Shown here piece by piece: positions 7,647 to 16,687 of a DNA stretch of 33,387 nucleotides (positions are counted from its first letter, which is position 1; every line of letters begins with the position of its first letter). Origin of the DNA: SFHK01 sp045538305. GTDB lineage: Bacteria > Bacillota > Clostridia > Christensenellales > Aristaeellaceae. Below the pieces are notes generated by a model. That model did not search any database, was not told where the DNA came from, and saw only the letters and a program-made list of their open reading frames with translations. Position numbers and translations under genes: made by a program. Location: positions 1 through 33,387 of the forward strand of contig JAZSRC010000005.1 of the NCBI GenBank assembly GCA_045538305.1, in the 5' to 3' direction.

Positions 7647-7677
7647 TGTCGAAATTAAGCCTGCCTTATGTCGAAAT
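7647..7677. promoter_or_regulatory. Two tandem Spo0A-box matches
   Basis: TGTCGAAAT occurs at 7647-7655 and again at 7669-7677, in direct repeat with a 22-base period. Both contain the full 7-base 0A box TGTCGAA; the first is in the extended context TTTTTGTCGAAA. They lie just upstream of the -35 element of the TM2 promoter. The distal box ends on the last base of the DUF2752 gene. Confidence 0.6.
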
Positions 7678-8036
7678 CAAAACAGTCGAATCAGCCATTG
7701 TATCAGAAAACCTGTAAGAATGGATAGAAGGATACCGAAATTTACTAACTTTCGTTTAAACAGCGCTCCGTCGTACAGAAAGAATAAAAACAATATCGGA
7801 AGAGACCATACCATTGGGTGAAGGGCCAACGCTTTTTTGAATTCCAGCGAAAATACGGTGATTACCGATCGTGTGAGCCCGCATCCCGGGCAGGGTTTAT
7901 TCAGAATCCTTTGAATAGGGCAGCCGAGATCGCAGATATACATTATAAAAATTATCGCGCCTGTAAGGACAATGAAAGGCGCCTTTACACGCAGCCTGCT
8001 AAAAAAGTCCCTGAAGACTGGAGCCCCCCCGGACAT
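7677..8036 (-). CDS. DUF2752 membrane protein
   Basis: The 119-residue protein has an N-terminal membrane helix, then the DUF2752 signature CP...CPGCGLTR (residues 39-56, with CPGCGLTR at 49-56), a short amphipathic part with HPMVW, and two further membrane helices. The role of the family is unknown; it often lies near TM2 proteins, as here. The start at 8036 is chosen because AGGAAAGGGG lies directly upstream on the minus strand and because a TATAAT is found just upstream of the other candidate start (8066), which would place that ATG very close to the transcription start. It precedes the TM2 gene on the same strand, but that gene has its own promoter. Confidence 0.8.
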   Translation of the reverse strand: MSGGAPVFRDFFSRLRVKAPFIVLTGAIIFIMYICDLGCPIQRILNKPCPGCGLTRSVITVFSLEFKKALALHPMVWSLPILFLFFLYDGALFKRKLVNFGILLSILTGFLIQWLIRLF

Positions 8037-8165
8037 TGTCCACACCCCTTTCCTGGTATATGCCATTTTGTGTATTATACGGTACAGGTGTAACGAGCTG
8101 GGAAGCGAAACGTTAATTTCCGCTTTATTTCCTTTTAAGTGTTGCCCGGAAGCTGCAGATGCCGC

Positions 8166-8194
8166 TTTATTCTGTCAGTCACTTATGCTATAAT
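8166..8194 (+). promoter_or_regulatory. Promoter of the aldo/keto reductase gene
   Basis: A perfect TATAAT at 8189-8194 with an upstream TG (extended -10) lies about 46 bases before the start codon. The -35 at 8166-8171 (TTTATT) is weak, which is common for extended -10 promoters. Confidence 0.6.
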
Positions 8195-8240
8195 GGCTGT
8201 GTAGAATTTATAGGAATGCATTTGAGGGGAAGGAGTTTCT

Positions 8241-9098
8241 ATGAAACGAGTTTTTGGAAATACGGGATATCAGGTTTTTCCCGTCGCGTATGGGGGGATT
8301 GTCTCTATGAGCGATGGGCAGTTGCCTTCGGATGGATATGTTTCCTGGGCGGTGGAGCGCGGCGTTAACTATTTCGATGTGGCGCCTTCTTATCAGGACG
8401 CCGAAGAAAAGCTGGGCAATTCGCTGAAGCCCTACCGGAAAAATGTGTACCTTGCCTGCAAAACTGCGCAGCGCTTTGCAAAAGACGCAGAAGTGGAAAT
8501 GCAGAATTCTCTTAAAACACTGCACACGGATTATTTTGACGTATACCAGCTGCATGGGCTTGCTTCTGTTGAGGAAGTGGATCAGGCATTCGGCCCGGGC
8601 GGCGCAATGGAGATGCTGTTGCGCATGAAGGAACAGGGTATTGCCAGAAAGCTCGGCATTACCTGTCATTGTGAAGAGGCTGCGCTCAAAGCCATGTCGC
8701 TGTATCCTTTTGATACGGTACTGTTCCCCCTGAACTGGCATATGCATATGGGTCACGGTATGGGCGAAAAGCTGCTGGCCGAGGCAAAAAAGAGGGGTAT
8801 GGGCGTTCTTTCCATGAAGCAGCTGGTTGAACGCGCGTGGATGGAAGGCGAAGGAAGGGAAGAATTCCCGAAATCCTGGTGCAAACCTTTTTCCGCCAAT
8901 GAAACCGAACTTCGGCTTGCCGCTATGAAATATGCGCTTTCACTGGGCGCAGATATCCTGATTCCGCCCGGAAATTTTGAATGCTTCTCCTTTGAAGTAG
9001 AGCATATCGATCAATGCCTGAAGAATCCTCTGACGGAGGATGATCTTTGTCTTCTGAAAAACCACTACGGGAAGGTAAAGGCGCATCCGTTCTTTTGA
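8241..9098 (+). CDS. Aldo/keto reductase
   Basis: The 285-residue protein is an NAD(P)H-dependent oxidoreductase of the aldo/keto reductase superfamily. The catalytic tetrad is visible: D46 and Y51 in FDVAPSYQDAE, K74 in LACKT, and H105 in YQLHG. The C-terminal part is short compared with the family's usual 300-330 residues and lacks an obvious ferredoxin-like extension. The start follows GGGAAGGAG. It has its own promoter and terminator. The substrate cannot be told from the sequence. Confidence 0.9.
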   Translation: MKRVFGNTGYQVFPVAYGGIVSMSDGQLPSDGYVSWAVERGVNYFDVAPSYQDAEEKLGNSLKPYRKNVYLACKTAQRFAKDAEVEMQNSLKTLHTDYFDVYQLHGLASVEEVDQAFGPGGAMEMLLRMKEQGIARKLGITCHCEEAALKAMSLYPFDTVLFPLNWHMHMGHGMGEKLLAEAKKRGMGVLSMKQLVERAWMEGEGREEFPKSWCKPFSANETELRLAAMKYALSLGADILIPPGNFECFSFEVEHIDQCLKNPLTEDDLCLLKNHYGKVKAHPFF

Positions 9099-9142
9099 TT
9101 GCGGGGCGCGCGGTTCGTCATAACAATTTTCATATAGAGACG

Positions 9143-9189
9143 GGTTTGGTAAGTCTATGAAGACGGTTTGCCAAACCTTGTCATTTTTT
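9143..9189 (+). terminator. Terminator after the aldo/keto reductase
   Basis: GGTTTGG (9143-9149) pairs with CCAAACC (9171-9177), with an inner GTCT/AGAC stem, followed by a T-rich tract interrupted by GTCA. The tract also carries the -35 of the next promoter. Confidence 0.65.
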
Positions 9190-9206
9190 GACGTGCATGT
9201 TATAAT
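9178..9206 (+). promoter_or_regulatory. Promoter of the type VII secretion operon
   Basis: TTGTCA (9178-9183) and TATAAT (9201-9206) are 17 bases apart, with TG one base before the -10. It leaves an untranslated leader of about 90 bases before the GTG of the EssC gene, and begins immediately after the hairpin of the preceding terminator. Confidence 0.78.
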
Positions 9207-9305
9207 AAAAAGTAAACTAAGGAAGAATTAGAAATTATGTGAATGTAATTGATACGAGTTTCCATTGGTTTTTGGGTATACTGCAGCGAAATGTGAGGTG
9301 CTCGC

Positions 9306-12300
9306 GTGACCGGATATTTTGTTATGCTGTATATTGGCAGCAACGCCAGCCGGTATAAGCTGGATGATCTTATTCATCGCTCCTTTAATGGGTTTCTGGA
9401 TAGAGATATTTCCTGCACGGAGCAGAAGCTGTATTTTCCAATCGCTAAGGATGATGACGGCTACTACCTGAAACCGGATTACCGGTCTTGGAATTTCCGG
9501 ATCAATGGCGGAGAGCCCGTTTCGGTTGAGAACCGCCGGATCTGCATCAATCATGGCGATTATTTGAGCGCCGACCGACAGGGATTCGGCTACGCGGCGC
9601 TGTTTCTTGCAGAAGACGATCATAGCTTTTCCTCCTGCTTGTATACGACAAAATTTCTATCGCCCGTATTGATTGGACGTGGGGACGATGTGAACATTGT
9701 GATTCGTTCCTCGGACAGCGTTTCCAGAAAGCATGCAGTTATGCAAAGAGATGCTTCGGGCGTTTGTATTGAAGATATTTCCGGTAAAACCGGCGTTTAT
9801 GTAAACGGAGCCCGTGTCAGCCGGAAAAAGCTTGTAAATGGCGATGAAATTTCCATCGGCGGCATAGCAATTGTGTTTACCGCAAACGGGTTGGTAGTTC
9901 CTTCCTTTGTTGAGGTTCGGAAGCTGCAGAAAGCAGACGCTATAAGTACGTTTGCTGCTAAAGACGGCAATGGCCAGACGTCCAATGAATACATAAGAAC
10001 GCCGCGAATTTATAAGTCGCTTGAGGAAGGCACAATTGAAATTGATCCGCCTACTTCGCCCAATAAAGAGAAGAAAGTGCCGTTTCTGCTGTCCATCGGT
10101 CCGTCGCTTACAATGGCTATGGCCATGATGGGCAGCGTTGGTGTGTCCCTGTCCAATGCGCTTCAGGGCGGTAACATCAGCTCTGTAATCACCGGCGGGC
10201 TTATGGCGGCCAGCATGCTTACGGGCGCTGTTCTTTGGCCTAAGCTTCTGCGCAATTACAACGAAAAGCAGAGGACTTCGGAAGAACAACACAGGCAGAG
10301 CCGTTATTTATCGTATATTGCGGATATTGAGCGGGATATCAGCCGGCTGTATGAACGGAATACCAGAGTTTGGAGCGATTCGCTTTATCCGTCCCCAAAA
10401 AATCTTTTGGGTATGGCCAAGAATCATGACCGCCGGATTTGGGAGCGTACGCCGGGTGACACGGATTTTCTGTCCGTGCGTCTGGGCGTAGGCGACAGAC
10501 CCTTTGAAGTCGATATCAGAAGTCCGAAACAGGGATTCACGCTTGACGATGATGAAATTGCCGGTAAAGCATCGGATCTGGCAGAGAAGTATAAAACGCT
10601 TAAAAATGTACCTACGACGTTATCGCTCATCGATAAAAGGACGGTTGGCGTTATCGGCGATACGCATGATGTGGCAAAGAGCATCCTGTTTAGCCTTGCA
10701 TTTTTCCATGCGAGCGACGAGGTTAAAATCGTTATGGTATACAACCGTTTTCAGGAAACGTTGTACGGGCTAACGTCTGCATTGCCGCATACATGGTCAA
10801 ACGATAAAGCAAAGCGCTATGCCGCTACTACCAGAGCGGAAGCGCATGCGTTGTTCAGTATGCTGGAGGAAGAAATTCAGAAAAGGGAAGCGCAGCTGAA
10901 TAGGGATGAAAAACGCGTTCCGCATTATGTGGTATTGGTGTTTGATCCGTCCCTTTTGGAGGAAGTGGCATTTAAACGCTATCTGCTGGATTACGACAAT
11001 AATATCGGCGTATCGGCAGTATTCTTTGGCGAACGGTTCAATGCTATCCCCAAGGAATGTTCCGCCGTTGTTCAGAAAGAAGAAAGCTATTGCGGAATAT
11101 ACTTTAAAAACGAAAACAACAATCGCTTTATGCGCTATACTCCCGATAAAATCAGCGATGATGATTATTCCGCCTTTATTTCTTCCGTTGCGCACATAAA
11201 CATTAAGGAAAGCGGAAAGGCTGTTCGGATTCCGGATCGGGTCAGCTTTCTGGATTCCTATCAGGTGGGTAATATTTTCGAACTCGATATTCTGAACCGA
11301 TGGAATACAAACGCATCGGATAAAAGTCTGGCTGCAATAATCGGCGTTCGCGCCGGGAATGAAGCGTTTTTGCTGGATATTCATGAAAAATATCATGGAT
11401 GCCACGGCTTGGTTGCCGGTACGACCGGTTCGGGTAAATCAGAGTTTTTGCAGGCGTATATTCTGTCAATGATGATCAACTTCAGCCCGAACGAAGTGAA
11501 TTTTGTGCTCATTGACTTTAAGGGCGGAGATATGGCAAGGCCATTCTTGGACGCTCCGCATCTGGCGGCTACGATTTCCAATTTATCGGAGAACATATTG
11601 TACCGTGCGCTTGTATCGCTGGAAGCTGAGGTAAAATCCCGCCAGCGCGTAATGAATCAGGCAGCAAACGAATTGGACGTTGATAAACTGGACATCAACT
11701 CATACCATAAATACTTCAAGGAAAAGCGTATTCATACGCCGCTTCCGCACCTGATTATCGTTATTGATGAATTTGCTCAGCTCAAATCTCAGAATCCCGA
11801 ATTCATGTCAAAGCTGATCGATATTGCGCAGGTTGGCAGAAGCCTGGGCATTCACTTGATCCTTGCAACGCAGAAACCCGGCGGCGTTGTGGATCCCCAG
11901 ATATGGAGCAACTCTCGCTTTAAAGTATGCCTGAAGGTTACGGATAAGCAGGACAGTATGGATATGATCAACCATCCCGAAGCGGCGATGATCAAGCTGC
12001 CCGGACGCGCATATGTGCAGGTTGGATACGACGAAGTTTTTGAACAGATTCAATCCGGATACAGCGGCGCAGATTATATTGCCAAAGAGAAATATGTGGA
12101 TGATGAAAGCGTTACGGTCAGTTTGATTAACGCGCCCGGCGAAAGGCTTCGTTCTGTGAAGGATGTACCCGCGAGTATGTCGGGCGTGCGGAAAACGCAG
12201 CTTGAGAAAACGATTGAAGAAATCTGTATGCTGGGTGAAAAGCAGGGCCTGCGTTCCAGAAAGCTTTGGCTTGCGCCGCTTGACGAGGCGCTTACGTATG

Positions 12301-13853
12301 AAGCATGTGATGAGCAGTATAAATCGTTCTCCCATGAAAAATGGGATGCCGTTCTTCCCGGAAAGGCCGTATGCGGAAAGCTGGATTTACCGGAAAAGCA
12401 GATGCAGATTCCGTATAGTATCGACTTCCTCTCAGAAGGACATCTGGCAGTGTATGGCTCCGGCGGTTTTGGAACGAGCACCTTTATTCAAACGCTGGCT
12501 TATTCCATGGCGCTCAGATACTCGCCCGAATGGTTTAGTGTCGTGGTGATGGATTTTGACGGCGGAAGTCTTATTAATCTGTCCAATATGCCTCATTGCA
12601 TCGGATATGCTTTGGGCGATAACGAAAGTGCAATTGAACAGGTACTGAATCACATTCAATCGGTGATCAGTAAACGGCGGGCGCTTTTTGCAAAGTATAA
12701 TTGCGCCAACTATGAATCCTATATCGCGTCCAGTGGGCAGAAATTGCCTGTATTGCTGATGATTCTTGATAACTATGCTGTATTCCGTGAAAGCATGTAC
12801 AAAAAGGAAGAACGGCTGATTCGGCTCATTGCCGCGGCGAAAGCCTGCGGCGTCTATGCCGTTATCTCCGGAAACAGCAAAAGCGCCATTTATTACCGCG
12901 TTATGGATCACATAGCAAATCGCATTGTTTTCACTATGAATGATTCGGGGAGCTACCGCGATATTCTGAATGTCCGTACGCCCGTGAAGCCTGACGGCAT
13001 AAAGGGGCGGGCACTTGCCTTGCATGAAGGAAAGCCCGTAGAGGTTCAGATTGCTGCTCCATTTGATGCCGTCAACGAAGCGGAAAGAAGCAAATGCATC
13101 GCCCGAGTGTTTATGCAAATGAAAAAAGCCTACGGGGGCAGCGTTGAGAAGATTGAGTTTGATGATGGCGAGGAAGAACGCGATGAATCCCCGGCTCCGG
13201 TTGTGAGCCGGGCGGACAGACTTTCCCCTATGCCGCCGGTTTCTGCAATGGATAAACCTCTTATGATAGGAACCAGCAACCAGACCGGCATGGCGTGCGG
13301 CTTTGAAACGGCAGGCTGTCAGCGCATATTCATTGCAAATCCCATCAAGCAGGATGTCTTTGCTCCCCTTGTAACGGCGGCATGCGAAACGGGCAGCAAT
13401 GTATATGTTTTCAGCAGCAAAACCGTAGATTTGCCGCAGAATGCACAGTATATTAAAGATGCCGATGCGTTTATTGGCGGACTAATGACAATGGATAAGG
13501 AATTGAGCGGAATCTGTATCATCGACGGCTTCACGGATTTCTTTGATATGATTTCAGATGATTCGCTTGAGAAGTTGGAAAAATTCCTGAGAAAGAAGCA
13601 AGACGGATGCTGGATCGCCATTGATGATATGACGCGCATTCGCAACGGATACCGCGACACGGAATTGTTCGGGCATCTGGTTCGAGCAAATAACGGACTG
13701 GTGATAGGCGGCGGTATTAATAATGATATTGCTTCTATGCTGCACCAACAGTTTAATGAAATCCCTGTTGCGATCCGGGCAAAGACGGTGAGCCGGAATC
13801 AGGGCTTCGCGTATATCGGAACAAAAGGCGCATGTGTCGATCTTTGGAGTTAG
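9306..13853 (+). CDS. essC: Type VII secretion FtsK/SpoIIIE ATPase (EssC/YukBA-like)
   Basis: EssC is the membrane-anchored motor of Firmicutes type VII secretion and drives export of WXG100 proteins and toxins. The 1515-residue product has the expected order: an FHA-like N-terminus, a clear FHA domain (GRG at 124-126, SRKH at 140-143), two membrane helices (about 259-283 and 289-315), then ATPase domains. Domain 1 is intact, with Walker A GTTGSGKS at 705-712 and Walker B ending in D821-E822. Domain 2 has GSGGFGTST at 1051-1059, where threonine 1057 replaces the Walker A lysine, so it probably cannot hydrolyse ATP. The third domain (from about 1318) lacks a recognisable P-loop. The GTG start has GAGGTG seven bases upstream; an in-frame ATG is at 9324. 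It heads an eight-gene operon. Confidence 0.95.
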   Translation: MTGYFVMLYIGSNASRYKLDDLIHRSFNGFLDRDISCTEQKLYFPIAKDDDGYYLKPDYRSWNFRINGGEPVSVENRRICINHGDYLSADRQGFGYAALFLAEDDHSFSSCLYTTKFLSPVLIGRGDDVNIVIRSSDSVSRKHAVMQRDASGVCIEDISGKTGVYVNGARVSRKKLVNGDEISIGGIAIVFTANGLVVPSFVEVRKLQKADAISTFAAKDGNGQTSNEYIRTPRIYKSLEEGTIEIDPPTSPNKEKKVPFLLSIGPSLTMAMAMMGSVGVSLSNALQGGNISSVITGGLMAASMLTGAVLWPKLLRNYNEKQRTSEEQHRQSRYLSYIADIERDISRLYERNTRVWSDSLYPSPKNLLGMAKNHDRRIWERTPGDTDFLSVRLGVGDRPFEVDIRSPKQGFTLDDDEIAGKASDLAEKYKTLKNVPTTLSLIDKRTVGVIGDTHDVAKSILFSLAFFHASDEVKIVMVYNRFQETLYGLTSALPHTWSNDKAKRYAATTRAEAHALFSMLEEEIQKREAQLNRDEKRVPHYVVLVFDPSLLEEVAFKRYLLDYDNNIGVSAVFFGERFNAIPKECSAVVQKEESYCGIYFKNENNNRFMRYTPDKISDDDYSAFISSVAHINIKESGKAVRIPDRVSFLDSYQVGNIFELDILNRWNTNASDKSLAAIIGVRAGNEAFLLDIHEKYHGCHGLVAGTTGSGKSEFLQAYILSMMINFSPNEVNFVLIDFKGGDMARPFLDAPHLAATISNLSENILYRALVSLEAEVKSRQRVMNQAANELDVDKLDINSYHKYFKEKRIHTPLPHLIIVIDEFAQLKSQNPEFMSKLIDIAQVGRSLGIHLILATQKPGGVVDPQIWSNSRFKVCLKVTDKQDSMDMINHPEAAMIKLPGRAYVQVGYDEVFEQIQSGYSGADYIAKEKYVDDESVTVSLINAPGERLRSVKDVPASMSGVRKTQLEKTIEEICMLGEKQGLRSRKLWLAPLDEALTYEACDEQYKSFSHEKWDAVLPGKAVCGKLDLPEKQMQIPYSIDFLSEGHLAVYGSGGFGTSTFIQTLAYSMALRYSPEWFSVVVMDFDGGSLINLSNMPHCIGYALGDNESAIEQVLNHIQSVISKRRALFAKYNCANYESYIASSGQKLPVLLMILDNYAVFRESMYKKEERLIRLIAAAKACGVYAVISGNSKSAIYYRVMDHIANRIVFTMNDSGSYRDILNVRTPVKPDGIKGRALALHEGKPVEVQIAAPFDAVNEAERSKCIARVFMQMKKAYGGSVEKIEFDDGEEERDESPAPVVSRADRLSPMPPVSAMDKPLMIGTSNQTGMACGFETAGCQRIFIANPIKQDVFAPLVTAACETGSNVYVFSSKTVDLPQNAQYIKDADAFIGGLMTMDKELSGICIIDGFTDFFDMISDDSLEKLEKFLRKKQDGCWIAIDDMTRIRNGYRDTELFGHLVRANNGLVIGGGINNDIASMLHQQFNEIPVAIRAKTVSRNQGFAYIGTKGACVDLWS

Positions 13854-13866
13854 GAAGTGACGGAGC

Positions 13867-14124
13867 ATGGCAAAGACGTTATCAATAAAGGTAAAAGCGC
13901 CGGGATTGAGCGTAACGCATGATTTTCTTGTGCCCGCAGATATGATCGTTCGGAAAGCCGTCAGGATGATAACCAGAATTCTCCAAAGCGAATATCCGGG
14001 CGCTGCACACAGCGCCGTATCGGAGCCGATGCTGCTTCAGGCGTCCTCGGGGCTTGCATTGGATGGAGACAGTACGCTTGAACAAAACGGAATTGTCGAT
14101 GGAGATGCGTTTATTTTGCTGTAA
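13867..14124 (+). CDS. YukD/EsaB-like ubiquitin-fold protein
   Basis: This 85-residue protein has the pattern of YukD/EsaB: a first strand LSIKVKAPG, an alternating beta/helix layout with the helix RKAVRMITRIL, and a C-terminal strand after GIVDGDAFILL, which resembles the ubiquitin fold but lacks a conjugation tail. In type VII systems such proteins are small cytoplasmic accessory factors. It lies 13 bases after essC, with GGAG just before the ATG. Confidence 0.88.
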   Translation: MAKTLSIKVKAPGLSVTHDFLVPADMIVRKAVRMITRILQSEYPGAAHSAVSEPMLLQASSGLALDGDSTLEQNGIVDGDAFILL

Positions 14125-14136
14125 GGGAGCTAAAGC

Positions 14137-14433
14137 ATGGCAGATTTCAGGATTAATTATAATAAGGTCATCTCACAGGCTGAGTCGATTGAAGATTTGG
14201 CTGTAGATCTTAGGCGAAAAATACAGGATTTGTCTGGTTTACAATCTTACGTGCGCGGCGAATGGACCGGGCCGGCTTCGTCGGCTTTCCAGAAAAAGCT
14301 GTCCGAGCTAATAACCGAAATGGAATCAACACAATCCGATATGGATTCTGTCGCTTCAAAGATTAAAACAAAAGCCAGAAGCATTCAAAAAGAGGATGAA
14401 CGCCTGGCGCGTGAAGCAGAAGAAAAGCTGTAG
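14137..14433 (+). CDS. WXG100 protein 1
   Basis: This is a 98-residue helical-hairpin protein of the WXG100 (EsxA-like) family. The W-x-G turn is EWTG with W43, near the middle as expected, and the flanking helices are rich in charged and small residues. Such proteins are secreted through EssC, often as dimers or as carriers of toxins. The ATG follows AGGGAG. The C-terminus is highly charged (KEDERLAREAEEKL) and might bear the export signal, which is inference. Confidence 0.9.
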   Translation: MADFRINYNKVISQAESIEDLAVDLRRKIQDLSGLQSYVRGEWTGPASSAFQKKLSELITEMESTQSDMDSVASKIKTKARSIQKEDERLAREAEEKL

Positions 14434-14495
14434 TCTGTAGATGGATGAGTATTTATCCGGATTTGGTCCGGTGATTTTAGAAAGGGGCTATGAAT

Positions 14496-14798
14496 ATGGC
14501 AAGCAATGCATGGTCGGTAACTACGGAACAACTGAGGGCGTCAGCCGGCGTAATTAAAGAGAAGACTGCAAAATACAACGCTGAGTATACAAAGCTGTAT
14601 ACGGAGCTTCAGAGCCTGAGATCCGCTCAGTGGCAGGGTTATGCAAGCGACGCATTCAACGCAAAGCTGTCGAGTTACGAAAATACCTTCGTAGAGTTGG
14701 AGAAGGTGCTGCTTTCATTCGCCGAGGGGCTTGAAGCTCGCGCCAAGAACTATGAAGACACCGAAACCGCAGTAAAGGAAGCTGCAGATTCTCTGTAA
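14496..14798 (+). CDS. WXG100 protein 2
   Basis: This is a 100-residue WXG100 protein with the turn QWQG (W46) and helices on both sides. The start at 14496 is preferred over the in-frame ATG at 14490 because the AAAGGGG ribosome site lies eight bases upstream of it, against only two for the other. It is the most canonical EsxA-type protein of the three here. It lies 62 bases after the first WXG gene and 35 bases before the third. Confidence 0.92.
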   Translation: MASNAWSVTTEQLRASAGVIKEKTAKYNAEYTKLYTELQSLRSAQWQGYASDAFNAKLSSYENTFVELEKVLLSFAEGLEARAKNYEDTETAVKEAADSL

Positions 14799-14833
14799 TC
14801 AGGCTTGAATAGAATAATAGGAGGGTATGAATT

Positions 14834-15115
14834 ATGGCAACGATTAAAGTTAATTCTGCAGTTATGCGCGATAAGGCGGGTTCTTTTATGACGGCGTCGA
14901 CAAGCATTAAGGGATATACCGAGGATATGATAAACGAAATCGACGGACTCCGCGCGTACTGGGAGGGCGGCGCCGCCGAAGCAACGGTAAACCAGTTTAA
15001 GAGCCTCGCTTCTTATTTTGAAGAAATCTGCAAGACCATAGAGAATTATTCTAAATTCCTTGAAAGCGCTGCTCAGGCATATGATGATGCCGAAGCGGCC
15101 AACACCGGCGCGTGA
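14834..15115 (+). CDS. WXG100 protein 3
   Basis: This is a 93-residue WXG100 protein with the turn YWEG (W43). AGGAGGG lies eight bases before the ATG. The C-terminal helix continues into a YDDAE segment resembling the YxxxD/E export motif of type VII substrates. Placed directly before the toxin gene, it is a good candidate for the toxin's dedicated partner. That role is inference from position. Confidence 0.9.
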   Translation: MATIKVNSAVMRDKAGSFMTASTSIKGYTEDMINEIDGLRAYWEGGAAEATVNQFKSLASYFEEICKTIENYSKFLESAAQAYDDAEAANTGA

Positions 15116-15175
15116 TTTCATGCGGTTTGAATGCATGTACAAACCGTTTATACGGTACAAAGGAGATGAGCCGAT

Positions 15176-16657
15176 TTGCCTTACATACGGGTTAACCCGA
15201 ATGCGCTTGGCAGCATAAGCGATACCCTTCGGACCAGCTCCAACAAAATTGGCCGAATTGAAAGCGATTTTTCCGGTGTAGCAAGGAAGCTGGATTGGGA
15301 TGTTAGATCCGCCTCCGATATCCAGAGGCGGATCGACAGAATCAGCAGCGAGCTTGAAGATCAGGCACAGAAGCTGGACAAAATGCGGTTGTTTATCATT
15401 GAAGCCAAGAAAAAATACAAAGAAGTTCAAAAAGATGATAAAGAGCTGGAAGAATATTATCTGAAGAGAATCAGTGGCGAAATGAAATCCGCAAAGCCGG
15501 AGTCGCTTGTAGAAGCAGAGGAATTGGAACGCCGCAAAAAAGTAGCCAATTTATGGAATTGGGTAGCGGTAGGCGTCTGTGTGGTTGGCTGTATTGCTGT
15601 CAGCATTGCAACCGGCGGCGCGGCAGTTCCGATGATCATTGCCTCTACGGCTGCGGGCGCGCTGACATCAGGCGTACACAATATCACTGATCAGTATGTT
15701 GAAGATGGATTTGAAGACGGCTTTGATTATGCTTCATTTGGGAAGGATGTTGCCGTCGGGTCCATCACAGGCCTTGCGTCCGGTGTATTGGGTTCCGGCG
15801 TCAGCTCCTACGTATCCACGCACCTCACCCCCTATGTATCCATGCACTTGAGTTCGAATGTTGTGGTCAATTCCGTGCTGCATTCCTCTCCTGCCATCCA
15901 GCGGATTGGAACGTCCGTTGTCGTTGGAAGCATTTCGGATATCAGTTCCGGTATTGTGGTTCGAGGAACTACCGAATTGATTCAGACCGGCGATATACAA
16001 TCTGCTTTTGAAAGCGCAGCCGATATAAAGCAGATTCTTCTTGACGGTACGATCGGCGGCATCAGCGGCGGCGTAGCGGAATTGAGTTCAATCAAGAAGG
16101 CGCAGAATGCGGCAGATGCGGCGGCGCAAAAATACAACCTCGGTCAAAAGAGTACGCCGCTTGCCGACGGCGAACGCGCAGGGCTTGTGAATCTGAAGCA
16201 AACGCCAAACGGAGGCGTAAGCTTTTCGGAATCTGATTACATCCTCCGCGTTCCGAATGGAGATCCTGTTCAGGTCAAGATTCAGGCGACCCAGAGCAGA
16301 GCAAAGGATTATGCGGCTGCCGAGAAGGCGCTTAAAGAACAGGGTATTAATATTGACTTTAAATCCATGAGAACCGGAAATCAGAAGACGCACGTATGGC
16401 ATCATTTGGATGACTATAATGTTTTGACCAATGAAATCACGCTGGAGTTTATTGATATCAAAGCGCACGATGCGATTAACACCCACGCGGGATCAGCCAA
16501 GCAATTCCAGGTTGCCAATGGGTATGGTTACTCCAAAAAAGCCTCGGATGTCTCGATGTTTAAAGGCATTAACATAAAGGATTATTTGGATCCTGTCCGG
16601 GAATACACGACTGAAGGGCTGAAAAAACAAGCGGAGATCAGCCGAACAGGCAAGTAG
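15176..16657 (+). CDS. Type VII-secreted toxin with C-terminal WHH nuclease domain
   Basis: The 493-residue protein has three parts. Residues 1-100 are helical and resemble a WXG100-type export domain, with LDWDVR around W41 instead of a clean W-x-G. Residues about 120-300 are hydrophobic and glycine/alanine-rich, as in pre-toxin regions of polymorphic toxins. The C-terminus contains VWHHLDDYN with W408-H409-H410 and a later THAGSAKQF, matching the WHH group of the HNH/endonuclease VII superfamily, so it should cut DNA. Translation starts at TTG, with AAGGAGATGA about seven bases upstream and no nearby in-frame ATG. The SUKH gene 30 bases downstream is the likely immunity gene. Nuclease activity and secretion are inferred from the domains and operon. 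Confidence 0.88.
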   Translation: MPYIRVNPNALGSISDTLRTSSNKIGRIESDFSGVARKLDWDVRSASDIQRRIDRISSELEDQAQKLDKMRLFIIEAKKKYKEVQKDDKELEEYYLKRISGEMKSAKPESLVEAEELERRKKVANLWNWVAVGVCVVGCIAVSIATGGAAVPMIIASTAAGALTSGVHNITDQYVEDGFEDGFDYASFGKDVAVGSITGLASGVLGSGVSSYVSTHLTPYVSMHLSSNVVVNSVLHSSPAIQRIGTSVVVGSISDISSGIVVRGTTELIQTGDIQSAFESAADIKQILLDGTIGGISGGVAELSSIKKAQNAADAAAQKYNLGQKSTPLADGERAGLVNLKQTPNGGVSFSESDYILRVPNGDPVQVKIQATQSRAKDYAAAEKALKEQGINIDFKSMRTGNQKTHVWHHLDDYNVLTNEITLEFIDIKAHDAINTHAGSAKQFQVANGYGYSKKASDVSMFKGINIKDYLDPVREYTTEGLKKQAEISRTGK

Positions 16658-16687
16658 CGAATATGGAAATCACAGGGAGTGACGGTT

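Noticed and set aside
9188..9206. TTGACG at 9188-9193 as the -35 of the secretion operon
   Set aside because: It is only 7 bases from the TATAAT; TTGTCA at 9178-9183 has the correct 17-base spacing.
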